A stretch of 64,000 bases of DNA from Tropicimonas aquimaris (GTDB lineage Bacteria; Pseudomonadota; Alphaproteobacteria; Rhodobacterales; Rhodobacteraceae). The stretch covers positions 1 to 64,000 of the forward strand of contig NZ_JBHTJT010000002.1 in the NCBI RefSeq assembly GCF_042676185.1. Direction: 5' to 3'. The notes under the pieces are model-generated. The model had not been told where the DNA came from. It made no database searches and saw nothing but the letters and a program-made list of their open reading frames with translations. Both the position numbers and the translations under genes were made by a program. Of this stretch, positions 16,954 through 25,002 are shown in pieces (position 1 is the stretch's first letter; each line of letters begins with the position of its first letter).

Positions 16954-17411
16954 GGAGGCTGCGAAGCGGCATAATGCGGGCATTCCCTGTAGCGCTCTGC
17001 CGGGGCCGTGGGGAGAGGGATTTGACCACACCGTTTCGAGCACTAGTGTTTTTCGAATATTGAAGAGCCAATTTTCGAAACTAAGCCCAGCCTGCTGTTT
17101 GAGTGGCAGCAGGTCTGGCATTTTCTTATGTTACGGCTGAACCCGGCATGGCTTCAGATGCGCCCGGGGGCGCTCAACCGGGACGTGCTGCCGCGCCGGG
17201 TCAACGAAATAACGCCCCATGGCGGAGGGGGTAACTCCGCCGCCGGCCCCGCTCCTGCGCGGCGTCGCGCCTTGCCACTCCGCTTTGCCGCCCGCCCCGC
17301 TACAAGGCCGTTCTAGAGGCCATCTCGCGTTTTTGGCACCTTGTTGCCCTAGTCGAAGGCTGGGATGCCCACAGAAACGGCTCTTAGGGGCGCGTAGGGT
17401 TGGGTGCGTCG
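16954..17411. other. 458-bp region inside the prophage remnant, nothing assigned
   Basis: No gene is supported. A GGCGGAG...CTCCGCC inverted repeat occurs at about 17220-17240. Sequence composition is uneven, with an AT-richer patch around 17040-17130, which fits decayed mobile DNA. Confidence 0.45.
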
Positions 17412-17819
17412 TCAATCATTTTTGTCGAGGCTCTTCGGTGGGCCAAAGTCGGCCTCCAATTCTTCCCGTTCGGATATCGCTTCGTTCATCCAGAGAAAAT
17501 CATTGATGCGCCTTTCCAAGTCTGCTTGCACCTGCCCGACGATGGATTGCAGCGCCCGCTTCATTTCGGGGCTGAACACGACGGGCGGAGGCGGTGGCCC
17601 CTCGTCCACCAATTCCGCCCGCGCGTCGGCCGGCGTGTAATCGTTCGGGTCGCCCATATCGATGATGAACCGCGGGCGCAGATGCTCCTCCAGTGCGTGA
17701 ACGATCTCGGCATTCATGCTGCGGTTGTTCTTCGCGGCCTTCGCCTTGATGTGGTCGCGCATGCCGTCCGGCAGGCGGACGATGAACTTATCTTGGGTCT
17801 GTGGCGTGTTTTCGCTCAT
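17412..17819 (-). CDS. Arc-family (ribbon-helix-helix) DNA-binding protein
   Basis: This 135-residue protein begins with an Arc-type ribbon-helix-helix domain (about residues 8-48: DKFIVRLPDGMRDHIKAKAA, then NNRSMNAEIVHALEEHL). The first strand contacts DNA in this family. A Pro-rich linker (GPPPPPVV) and a C-terminal helical, charged region follow, probably for oligomerisation. The ATG at 17819 is preferred over one at 17837. It is divergent from a second, smaller ribbon-helix-helix gene with 79 bp between starts, a phage-like regulatory switch arrangement. It is likely a repressor of the small element. Confidence 0.82.
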   Translation of the reverse strand: MSENTPQTQDKFIVRLPDGMRDHIKAKAAKNNRSMNAEIVHALEEHLRPRFIIDMGDPNDYTPADARAELVDEGPPPPPVVFSPEMKRALQSIVGQVQADLERRINDFLWMNEAISEREELEADFGPPKSLDKND

Positions 17820-17898
17820 GCTGGCAATAAGCCACATTCCACGCTTGACGCAATACTGGCATTACGCCATTAGTGGCACATAGCCACTGGAGAGTCGC

Positions 17899-18066
17899 AT
17901 GACCCGCAGACCGCTGCAGCTTCGCCTGCCACCCGAATTGAAGGATTGGATCGCGCACCAGGCGCAGAGGAACAACGCCAGCCAGAATTCCGAGATAGTC
18001 CGCGCCGTTCGTGAGCGCATGGAACGCACCGAGCGCGAGTTGACCCGCATGGAGGCCAGCCAATGA
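17899..18066 (+). CDS. Small Arc-like ribbon-helix-helix protein (55 aa)
   Basis: This 55-residue protein has the Arc pattern PLQLRLPPELKDWIAHQA followed by NNASQNSEIVRAVRERM. It consists of little more than the ribbon-helix-helix fold plus a C-terminal helix. GGAGAG lies 5 nt ahead of the ATG. Its stop overlaps the next start as ATGA, so the two are translationally coupled. With the divergent Arc-family gene it could form a two-regulator control region for the integrase transcript. An antitoxin role was considered because of the coupled partner, but that partner has no toxin features. Confidence 0.7.
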   Translation: MTRRPLQLRLPPELKDWIAHQAQRNNASQNSEIVRAVRERMERTERELTRMEASQ

Positions 18067-18356
18067 GTGCCCGCGTAGATCCGCTTCCTGGCCTTGTGGC
18101 CGAATGGGAAGCCCACAAGGCCGCTTCCGAGGCGTCCGACGACGACGACGACGGCTCGCTTTGGTGGGCGTGCCACGACGCCGAGCGGGCGGTTTGCAGC
18201 ACGGTCGCATCGAGCCTGGAAGCGCTGGCGGCGCAGTCACGTTTCGTCCGGTCGGAAGTGGGTGACGCCATCCGCGCCGAGTGGTCGGCATCGAGCAACC
18301 GGGTCGTCGAAAACTTCTGCCTTGCCATCGAGGCCTTCGCCGGGCGCGACAGCTAA
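18063..18356 (+). CDS. Unknown 97-aa protein coupled to the small Arc-like gene
   Basis: This 97-residue soluble protein has an acidic Asp run (SDDDDDG, about residues 24-30), two Trp-rich helices and no recognised domain. Its ATG overlaps the stop of the preceding gene, and its stop is 3 bp before the next gene, so it sits within a tightly packed run that ends in the integrase. It is probably an element-specific accessory protein; function unknown. Confidence 0.55.
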   Translation: MSARVDPLPGLVAEWEAHKAASEASDDDDDGSLWWACHDAERAVCSTVASSLEALAAQSRFVRSEVGDAIRAEWSASSNRVVENFCLAIEAFAGRDS

Positions 18357-18359
18357 GAC

Positions 18360-18554
18360 ATGTCGCGATCCCCTGCCCCTCAGATGCCCACTCGGCACCA
18401 AATCGAAGAGGCGCACAAGACGGTGGCCGGGCTGCACCCCGGCGTTCGCGTCAAGAGCGTAGGGCCGGATGGCATCGTGTTTGAGTATCCTGACGGAAAG
18501 CCCCCCGCCCATAACGTTTGGCGGGGCAAACCCTTTTCCGATGGAGCCTCATGA
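18360..18554 (+). CDS. Unknown 64-aa protein upstream of the integrase
   Basis: This 64-residue protein (QIEEAHKTVAGLHPGVRVKS, then GPDGIVFEYPDGKP) could be a small alpha/beta fold. Short proteins of this kind precede integrases in many alphaproteobacterial prophages. Its stop overlaps the integrase start as ATGA, so the integrase is translated by coupling. No known domain; a recombination-directionality role is possible but not shown. Confidence 0.55.
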   Translation: MSRSPAPQMPTRHQIEEAHKTVAGLHPGVRVKSVGPDGIVFEYPDGKPPAHNVWRGKPFSDGAS

Positions 18555-19552
18555 AGAAACCGCCTTTCCTCAGATCAAAATTGCGCCGCGGACGCTGGTT
18601 TCACACCTACCGCCGCGGCGGCAAGGAGATCGCGCTCGGTGTGCATGGCCTGCACCCGACTGACCCGCAGGTGTTTGCCGCCTACTGCGCCGAACACGCC
18701 CGCTGGCAACATCGCCCGCCGGGCACGGACTCGCCAAAAGCCGGCACCTTCGCTTGGGCCGTGGACCTCTTCAAGTCGTCCCCCCGGTGGGATGGTCTAG
18801 CCCCGTCCACCCGGAAAAACAAAGAGGCTATCCTCCGCCGATACGTCGCCGTCCAGGGCGCCCGGCCGTTGAACAGCATCACCCGCGAAGACCTGGAAGC
18901 AGCGCTCTATTCGAAGGGTGGGTGGGCTGCGGTGAACGAACTGAAAGCGCTGCGACCCGTTTTCCAACATGCCCACAAGTTGCGTTTCATTCCTTCCGAC
19001 CCGACCCGTGGTCTGGAAATTGAGCGTCCCGAGTCCCAGGGCTTCCCGACGGCCGACCCCGACGACATTGCACGCTTCCAAGAGCGCTGGCCGATTGGCA
19101 CGACGCAGCGATTGGTATTCGACCTCGCGCTCTATACCGGCGCCTCCCGCGTGGATCTGGCACAACTGAGCCGCGCGAACCTCGACGACGGCCTACTTAC
19201 CTACACCCGGCAAAAGACCGGCAAGACGGCCTACGTTCCGCTCACATCAGAGTTACGGTCGGTGATCGCCAGAACACCGGACATTGCCCCCGCGTTGTTG
19301 CTCACATCATTCGGCAGGCCATTTGCCCCCGCCGGGCTTGGCAATTTCTTTGCCGAAGCAACAACCGCGGCCGGCGTTTCCTTCCGGCTGCACGGGCTGC
19401 GCAAGGCGTTCTGCGTCTATTGGGCCGAGCAGGCAAAAACCACGCATCAGATCGCGGCGATGGCCGGGCACATGACCCTTTCCGAAGTCGAGCGCTACAC
19501 CCGCGATGCCGACCGCAAACGAATGATCCGCCTGCTGATAGGGGATTCGTGA
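18551..19552 (+). CDS. Phage-type tyrosine integrase
   Basis: This 333-residue protein is a full-length site-specific tyrosine recombinase. A core-binding SAM-like domain covers about residues 64-150. The catalytic domain follows, with Arg200 (TGASR), Lys222 (RQKTGK), His281-x-x-Arg284 (HGLR), His307 (AGHM) and nucleophile Tyr316 (ERYT). The ATG at 18551 overlaps the upstream stop; an earlier in-frame start at 18518 would overlap it further. The gene points toward and ends 81 bp before the 3' end of a tRNA-Arg gene, the standard placement for an element integrated at that tRNA. All catalytic residues are present, so it may still be active. Confidence 0.92.
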   Translation: MKKPPFLRSKLRRGRWFHTYRRGGKEIALGVHGLHPTDPQVFAAYCAEHARWQHRPPGTDSPKAGTFAWAVDLFKSSPRWDGLAPSTRKNKEAILRRYVAVQGARPLNSITREDLEAALYSKGGWAAVNELKALRPVFQHAHKLRFIPSDPTRGLEIERPESQGFPTADPDDIARFQERWPIGTTQRLVFDLALYTGASRVDLAQLSRANLDDGLLTYTRQKTGKTAYVPLTSELRSVIARTPDIAPALLLTSFGRPFAPAGLGNFFAEATTAAGVSFRLHGLRKAFCVYWAEQAKTTHQIAAMAGHMTLSEVERYTRDADRKRMIRLLIGDS

Positions 19553-19633
19553 TTTGGGACACACAACCCAAAAATGGGACACGCAGCAACAAGCCTATGA
19601 AAAGAAAGGTGCAAAATGGCAATCGAGCAAGAG

Positions 19634-19710
19634 TGGCGATCCCACGAGGACTCGAACCCCGAACCTGCTGATTAGAAGTCAGCTGCTCTATCCAGTTGAG
19701 CTATGGGACC
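19634..19710 (-). tRNA. tRNA-Arg (anticodon TCT)
   Basis: A complete cloverleaf can be folded on the minus strand. The acceptor stem is GGTCCCA/TGGGATC, the D arm contains AGCTCAACTGGATAGAGC, and the anticodon stem GCTGA/TCAGC encloses loop CTTCTAA (anticodon TCT). The T arm is CGGGGTTCGAGTCCTCG. The discriminator G is followed by an encoded CCA. The 3' end faces the integrase, so it is the probable attachment site of the prophage remnant. No second copy of the tRNA 3' end was found by eye in this window. Confidence 0.95.
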
Positions 19711-19816
19711 GCTTCGCCCCTTTTGCGCAGCGGCGCGGACGATTTCAAGCCTCTGCGGCGGGTGTTTCCCTTTTCGCAGCTTTGGCGTAGCATTGAACGA
19801 AGTTCACGAGGATTCC

Positions 19817-20425
19817 ATGAGCGCAAAGACCGATGCCCGACGCGACGCCCTTCGTACCTGCCTGGTCGATATCGCCGAGCGGCAGATCTCCGAAGCCGGG
19901 CTGGGCGCGCTCAAGGCTCGAAGACTTGCGACGGAGGCGGGCTGTTCGGTCGGGGCGATCTACAACGTCTTCAGCGACCTGAACGAGCTGACCATGGCCG
20001 TGAACGGGCGCACTTTCCGGCGGCTAGGCGCAGCGATCGAGGCGGATCTGGCGGACGTGCCAGGAGCCAGCCCGCAGGAGCGGCTGGTTGTGATGTCGAT
20101 CGCCTATTTGCGTTTCGCGTCCGAGAATGAGCACCTATGGCGCTGCCTGTTCGACCTGCGGGTGACGGAACTCGATGCCGTCCCGGCGTGGTATCTCGCG
20201 GCGCTCGAAGACCTGTTCGCGGTGATCGGCGGCCCGCTCCGGGAAATCTTCCCCGACCTTTCGGCGACGGATATCGCGCTCATGACCCGCGCTCTCTTCT
20301 CTTCGGTCCACGGGATCGTGTCGCTCGGGCTGGAGCAGCGCATCTCCGGGGTGCCGCGGCCTCAGATCGAACGGATGATCGAGTTGATCCTGTCGAACCT
20401 CACCGCGCAGAGCGCAGCGGTCTGA
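19817..20425 (+). CDS. TetR-family transcriptional regulator
   Basis: This 202-residue protein has an N-terminal TetR helix-turn-helix (about residues 8-55: RTCLVDIAERQISEAGLG, then RRLATEAGCSVGAIYNVFSD). A helical ligand-binding C-terminal domain of the WHG type follows. AGGA lies ahead of the ATG at 19817. It lies beyond the tRNA, so it is probably outside the mobile element. It converges on the NDUFS4-like gene. No ligand or target is evident. Confidence 0.87.
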   Translation: MSAKTDARRDALRTCLVDIAERQISEAGLGALKARRLATEAGCSVGAIYNVFSDLNELTMAVNGRTFRRLGAAIEADLADVPGASPQERLVVMSIAYLRFASENEHLWRCLFDLRVTELDAVPAWYLAALEDLFAVIGGPLREIFPDLSATDIALMTRALFSSVHGIVSLGLEQRISGVPRPQIERMIELILSNLTAQSAAV

Positions 20426-20441
20426 CGGGCCCCGCCGTCTT

Positions 20442-20753
20442 TCAGTGCGTCCAGGCGCCACGCCGGTTGGTGGCGAAATTCTCGCCATAGCCATTCGGAC
20501 GGATCACCGGCTTGCGTTTCTTGGGCTCGACCAGCGTGAAATCGAGGCCCTTCTCGCGGGCATAATCCAAGGCGGCTTCCTTGGTGTCGAACCGCAGGCG
20601 GACCTGGCTGCTCACATCGGTGCCGCCGGGCCATCCCATCAGCGGATCGATCTCGGCTCCATCGGCAGGGACGATTTCCAGCAGCCATATCTTGGTCTTG
20701 CCGGTGCCGGATTGCATGGCGTTCTTTGCCGGTTGGTAGATTCTCGCGCGCAT
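20442..20753 (-). CDS. NDUFS4-like complex I accessory subunit (ETC_C1_NDUFA4/S4 family)
   Basis: This 103-residue protein matches the ETC complex I NDUFS4 family, an accessory subunit of NADH:ubiquinone oxidoreductase found in alphaproteobacteria and mitochondria. Visible family motifs are ARIYQPAKNAMQSG near the N terminus, then WLLEI, GWPGGTD, LRFDTKEAALDYAREKG and RRGAWTH at the C terminus. It would sit peripherally on the matrix-side arm. AAGGAGG precedes the ATG, and the region carrying this ribosome binding site is duplicated. As is usual for this gene, it is not next to the nuo cluster. Confidence 0.88.
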   Translation of the reverse strand: MRARIYQPAKNAMQSGTGKTKIWLLEIVPADGAEIDPLMGWPGGTDVSSQVRLRFDTKEAALDYAREKGLDFTLVEPKKRKPVIRPNGYGENFATNRRGAWTH

Positions 20754-21262
20754 GGATCGTCCTCCTTGGCCTCAAGTCTCCTTGGCCTCAAGGAGATTTA
20801 CCGCCAAGCACATCGGGGCTGCAAGGGTCCAATCGACGCCGCCGAGGGCAGCGGCTGCCGGCCAGCAACGGCGTGCGGGGTTTGGGGGTGGGTCGCAGTG
20901 GAGGCCGGCAACCTGTCTGCTGCGTAGGAGGATGGTGCGAAACTTTTTCCGAATCGGCAACAATAAATGCCATTTCAGGCAGATTGCTTCCGACTTAAGT
21001 CAAAAAACACACCTTATAGCGCTCAAGCTTGCACCAAAGCCGCGATTGGCTCCGAAAACGACGGCCAAGTCTCGTGGGAAACGGATTGGTCCCGGGTTGT
21101 CTCTCCTTTTGCCGCCACACCTCCCCAAAAAACGGAACTGGCGACTTCGTGATCGCGGAAAGGCTCCGTGGCCGCATCAGGCACCGGGAAAGAATTTGCA
21201 CTTTCCTGCCGTCCGTCCGAAAAGAACAAAAGCAGACCGTGCCGCAGCCAGACGAGTCGCCC
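20754..21262. other. 509-bp intergenic region between NDUFS4-like gene and uvrB
   Basis: This holds two divergent promoters by inference. Near the left end a 15-bp unit (CTCCTTGGCCTCAAG) occurs twice in tandem at 20762-20776 and 20778-20792, duplicating the ribosome binding region of the NDUFS4-like gene. Near the right end is a LexA-like site. The middle part (20935-21020) is AT-rich, as expected of promoters. No gene is supported. Confidence 0.5.
21224..21238 (+). promoter_or_regulatory. LexA (SOS) box candidate upstream of uvrB
   Basis: GAAC-N7-GACC differs by one base from the alphaproteobacterial LexA site GAAC-N7-GAAC and lies 24 bp before the uvrB start. UvrB is commonly SOS-controlled, which supports the reading; the mismatch weakens it. 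Confidence 0.35.
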
Positions 21263-23464
21263 ATGCCCTATGCCCATTCCGACAAGACCGCGCCCGTGCT
21301 GAACAGCCCGGCGCCCAACGTCCGCATCCGGGAGAAACTCGAGGGCGGAAAGCGCTTTATCATGCATGCGGACTTCGAACCCGCCGGCGACCAGCCGACG
21401 GCGATTGTCGAGCTATCGCATGGCCTGCGCGACGGCGAGCGCGACCAGGTGCTGCTCGGCGCCACCGGCACTGGCAAGACCTTCACCATGGCGAAGGTGA
21501 TCGAGGAAACGCAGCGACCGGCGATCATCCTTGCCCCCAACAAGACACTGGCAGCCCAGCTCTACGGCGAGTTCAAGCACTTCTTCCCGGAGAACTCGGT
21601 CGAGTATTTCGTCAGCTATTACGACTACTACCAGCCCGAAGCTTACGTGCCGCGCTCGGACACCTATATCGAGAAGGAAAGCCAGATCAACGAGCAGATC
21701 GACCGGATGCGCCACTCCGCGACACGGGCGCTTCTGGAGCGCGACGACGTGATCATCGTCGCCTCGGTCTCCTGCATCTACGGCATCGGCTCGGTCGAGA
21801 CCTACGGGGCGATGACGCAGGATCTGCACGCCGGCAAGGAATACGACCAGCGCAAGGTGATCGCTGATCTCGTGGCCCAGCAGTATCGCCGCAACGACCA
21901 TGCGTTCCAGCGCGGCTCGTTCCGGGTCCGCGGCGACGTGCTCGAAATCTGGCCAGCGCACCTCGAAGACCGCGCCTGGCGCGCGTCGTTCTTTGGCGAG
22001 GAACTGGAGAGTCTGACCGAGTTCGATCCGCTGACCGGCGAGAAGACGGACACGTTCGAACGGATCCGGATCTACGCCAACTCGCACTACGTGACGCCCA
22101 AGCCGACGATGAAACAGGCGATCGAGGGCATCAAGAAGGAGCTGAAGCTGCGCCTCTCCCAACTGGTCGACGAGGGCAAGCTGCTGGAGGCGCAGCGGCT
22201 GGAACAGCGTACGAACTTCGACCTCGAGATGCTGGAGGCCACCGGCGTCTGCAACGGCATCGAGAACTACTCGCGGTACCTGACGGGGCGCGCGCCGGGC
22301 GAGCCGCCCCCCACCTTGTTCGAATTCATCCCCGATCACGCCATCGTCTTCGCCGACGAGAGCCACGTCTCCGTGCCGCAGATCGGCGGCATGTACCGCG
22401 GCGACTACCGGCGCAAGTTCACCTTGGCCGAGCACGGCTTCCGTCTGCCTTCGTGCATGGACAACCGCCCGCTCAAGTTCGAGGAATGGGACGCGATGCG
22501 ACCGCAGTCGGTCTTCGTTTCCGCCACGCCGGCGGCGTGGGAGCTGGAGCAGACCGGCGGTGTCTTTACCGAACAGGTGATCCGCCCGACCGGGCTGCTC
22601 GACCCGGAGGTGGAGATCCGACCGGTCGAGATGCAGGTGGACGACCTGCTGGATGAGATCCGGAAGGTCACCGCCAATGGCTTCCGCACCCTCGTCACCA
22701 CGTTGACCAAGCGCATGGCGGAGGATCTGACCGAGTACCTGCACGAGCAGGGCATCAAGGTCCGCTATATGCACTCCGACATCGACACCATCGAACGGAT
22801 CGAAATTCTGCGCGACCTGCGCCTCGGCGCTTTCGACGTACTCGTGGGCATCAACCTGCTGCGCGAAGGCCTCGACATCCCCGAATGCGGGCTGGTGGCG
22901 ATCCTCGACGCGGACAAGGAAGGCTTCCTGCGCTCCGAGACCTCGCTGATCCAGACCATCGGCCGCGCCGCCCGCAACGCCGAAGGCCGGGTGATCATGT
23001 ATGCCGACCGGATCACCGGCTCGATGGAGCGCGCGCTGAAGGAAACCGAACGCCGGCGCGCCAAGCAGATCGCCTACAACCAGGAGCACGGCATCACGCC
23101 GGAGACTATCCGCAAGAACGTCGATGACATCCTGCAGGGGCTCTACAAGGGCGACGCCGACATGGCCCGGGTCACCGCGACCATTGACAAGCCGATGCAC
23201 GGCGCGAACCTCGAGGCTCATCTCGATGGGCTCCGCGATCAGATGCGCAAGGCGGCAGAGAACCTCGAGTTCGAGGAGGCGGCCCGGCTCCGCGACGAGA
23301 TCAAGCGGCTGGAAGCCATCGACCTCGCCATCGCCGATGACCCGCTGGCTCGCCAGTCCGCCATCGAAGCGGCCGGCGAGGCGGCGGTGGCCGGCAGGGG
23401 CAGGTCCACGGCGGGCCGGCCCGGGCAACGCGGCGGCAATGTAAAAAGGAGGAAATCGAAATGA
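21263..23464 (+). CDS. uvrB: Excinuclease ABC subunit B
   Basis: This 733-residue protein is UvrB, the damage-verifying helicase-like subunit of nucleotide excision repair. It receives DNA lesions from UvrA and recruits UvrC. Motifs in order are the Walker A loop GATGTGKT (residues 66-73), the beta-hairpin region rich in Tyr (YFVSYYDYYQPEAYVP), the DESH box (FADESHVS), helicase motif VI (QTIGRAARN), and the C-terminal UVR motif that binds UvrC (EFEEAARLRDEIKRLE). Length fits the family plus a short basic tail. The start at 21263 aligns with the usual N terminus; an upstream extension in frame has no support. A LexA-like site precedes it. Confidence 0.97.
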   Translation: MPYAHSDKTAPVLNSPAPNVRIREKLEGGKRFIMHADFEPAGDQPTAIVELSHGLRDGERDQVLLGATGTGKTFTMAKVIEETQRPAIILAPNKTLAAQLYGEFKHFFPENSVEYFVSYYDYYQPEAYVPRSDTYIEKESQINEQIDRMRHSATRALLERDDVIIVASVSCIYGIGSVETYGAMTQDLHAGKEYDQRKVIADLVAQQYRRNDHAFQRGSFRVRGDVLEIWPAHLEDRAWRASFFGEELESLTEFDPLTGEKTDTFERIRIYANSHYVTPKPTMKQAIEGIKKELKLRLSQLVDEGKLLEAQRLEQRTNFDLEMLEATGVCNGIENYSRYLTGRAPGEPPPTLFEFIPDHAIVFADESHVSVPQIGGMYRGDYRRKFTLAEHGFRLPSCMDNRPLKFEEWDAMRPQSVFVSATPAAWELEQTGGVFTEQVIRPTGLLDPEVEIRPVEMQVDDLLDEIRKVTANGFRTLVTTLTKRMAEDLTEYLHEQGIKVRYMHSDIDTIERIEILRDLRLGAFDVLVGINLLREGLDIPECGLVAILDADKEGFLRSETSLIQTIGRAARNAEGRVIMYADRITGSMERALKETERRRAKQIAYNQEHGITPETIRKNVDDILQGLYKGDADMARVTATIDKPMHGANLEAHLDGLRDQMRKAAENLEFEEAARLRDEIKRLEAIDLAIADDPLARQSAIEAAGEAAVAGRGRSTAGRPGQRGGNVKRRKSK

Positions 23465-23793
23465 GATCGACCTTGGCCGCACTTCTGACCGTCACCGCGC
23501 TTCCCGCTTCGGCGAACAACATCGCAATGTGCATGGACACAGGCGCCAATGAAGCGGTCTACACATGCGCAGCCGCAACTCTCGCCGAACAGGTCGACCC
23601 CGAAGAACTTGCCCGCTACGACGCCATCTCCTTGGCCTTTGTGGAGTACCGCTCCGAGGGTCTCGGGTGGGTCGACGCCTGGGACGGGGCCGTCGCAGCG
23701 GTGGCCGAACGCGAAGGAACGGCCGCCAAAACCTTGCAGAGGGCGATGGATCCGGTCGGCCAGGCCCATAGCGACTCAATCAAGGCGTGTTAA
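23461..23793 (+). CDS. Small exported protein coupled to uvrB, unknown function
   Basis: This 110-residue protein has a signal peptide (residues 1-18, ending ASA) and a mature part with three cysteines (IAMCMD, VYTCAAA and the C-terminal KAC), so a disulfide is possible. Its ATG overlaps the uvrB stop as ATGA, and AGGAGG precedes it inside the uvrB coding end, so the two are translationally coupled. No domain is recognised. A direct role in DNA repair is unlikely for a periplasmic protein. Confidence 0.65.
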   Translation: MRSTLAALLTVTALPASANNIAMCMDTGANEAVYTCAAATLAEQVDPEELARYDAISLAFVEYRSEGLGWVDAWDGAVAAVAEREGTAAKTLQRAMDPVGQAHSDSIKAC

Positions 23794-24120
23794 TGATGCG
23801 ACATTGAATCCGCGGGCCGTCGATTGCCCGGCGCGAGACAATTGGGTCAAATCAAGCGAAAACCGTTAATCCTTATGTCATTTCCGCGCCATGAAAGCCG
23901 GAAAGCCCACACCTCAACGATTTGATTTTTAACAGAAAATCTTGAATCCGCTACCAGGAAGTTCGTTTCCGCATGGTCAGAGTTCATGATCTTGCCGGAG
24001 TTCGCGGAAAAAAAGCCACACACACTTGTTGCGATGAATGGGCGAACCGACTCAACCGGTGGTGGAGTTGAGACTTGGTGCTTGGTCCACCACCTTTACG
24101 GCGATTGGAGGACACCCATC
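23794..24120. other. 327-bp intergenic region, leader of the RTX gene
   Basis: No gene is supported here. The middle part is AT-rich (around 23915-23945) and is a likely promoter region. The last 65 bases hold the stable inverted repeat annotated separately. Confidence 0.5.
24058..24094 (+). other. Long inverted repeat in the leader of the RTX gene
   Basis: GGTGGTGGA and TCCACCACC form a perfect 9-bp stem with a 19-nt loop, ending 26 bp before the ATG at 24121. No T-run follows. It could be an mRNA leader structure affecting translation. Confidence 0.45.
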
Positions 24121-25002
24121 ATGCCGACAAAAAGTATTACCGTTACCCCATACGATGGCGCCTTGCTGTCTCTGAATTTGCTTTCCGACGATCCCACGAT
24201 TCTTCTGGGTGATATGGACTCTGAGATCCAAGGCACCCTCAGAGACGGCAACGGCACGATGTCGTCGGACGACGACGGGCTCTCGCTCTTCAACGGGGAC
24301 GCGCTGACCTATGTCGGCTCCGGCACCTTCGAGCCCGGCGTCACCGTTGCCGGCCTGCACGTCCCGACCGGCGCGGCGGTGAACGTGGTCGTCTTCACCG
24401 CAGGTGGTCAGACCTTCCTGCACTTCCCGGACGACAAGCCCAACTTTACAGGCGCACTCGTCGCCGCACTGGACATCTCGGACGCACCACACGAATTGTT
24501 CGAGAATCCCTACCGCGGCACCGGTTTCGACGACACATATCACGGTGACTTCCTCAACAACGAGATGACCGGTTCGGCTGGGGCAGACATCCTGTCCGGT
24601 CGCGACGGTGAAGACTATCTGAGCGGCGGGCGGGGCGACGACCGCCTGTTTGGCGGCAGAGACGACGACGCGCTCCACGGCAGCAAGGGGAACGACTTCC
24701 TGCGTGGCGGAACCGGCAACGACCGGCTTGTTGGCGGCATGGGCAACGATGTCATGCGAGGCGACTTCGGCCGTGATACCTTTGTCTACCACGACGGCCG
24801 CGACAGGATCTTGGATTTCGAGGACGATGCGGACAGCATTGTCCTGAAGGTCTCGGGCGTCACCGGCATGACGGCAGAAGAGGCAATCGACGAGTTCGGC
24901 AAGCAGAGAGGCGACAATGCGGTGTTGAACTTCGGAGACGGCAACCGGCTCGTTGTAGTCGACACCGATCTAGGAAGCCTTGCCGACGACCTCATCGTGT
25001 AA
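24121..25002 (+). CDS. RTX calcium-binding secreted protein
   Basis: This 293-residue protein has a beta-rich N-terminal region (about residues 1-140) of unknown fold. A block of RTX nonapeptides follows (about 150-220: GSAGADILS, GRDGEDYLS, GGRGDDRLF, GGTGNDRLV, GGMGNDVMR). The C terminus, DFGRDTFVYHDGRDRILDFE, is the usual end cap of type I secreted RTX proteins. No signal peptide is present, consistent with type I export. TGGAGGA precedes the ATG at 24121. No secretion genes are nearby. The C-terminal part is related to the RTX protein at 48890-49765 (both end DLGxLADDL(I/A)V). Confidence 0.85.
   Translation: MPTKSITVTPYDGALLSLNLLSDDPTILLGDMDSEIQGTLRDGNGTMSSDDDGLSLFNGDALTYVGSGTFEPGVTVAGLHVPTGAAVNVVVFTAGGQTFLHFPDDKPNFTGALVAALDISDAPHELFENPYRGTGFDDTYHGDFLNNEMTGSAGADILSGRDGEDYLSGGRGDDRLFGGRDDDALHGSKGNDFLRGGTGNDRLVGGMGNDVMRGDFGRDTFVYHDGRDRILDFEDDADSIVLKVSGVTGMTAEEAIDEFGKQRGDNAVLNFGDGNRLVVVDTDLGSLADDLIV

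Noticed and set aside
17899..18356. Toxin-antitoxin pair (ribbon-helix-helix gene overlapping a 97-aa gene)
   Set aside because: The layout fits, but the 97-aa protein has no ParE, RelE, PIN or other toxin motif, and it sits in an integrase transcript.
21413..23482. A 689-codon open frame opposite uvrB
   Set aside because: Antisense shadow; the sense strand has all UvrB motifs in order.
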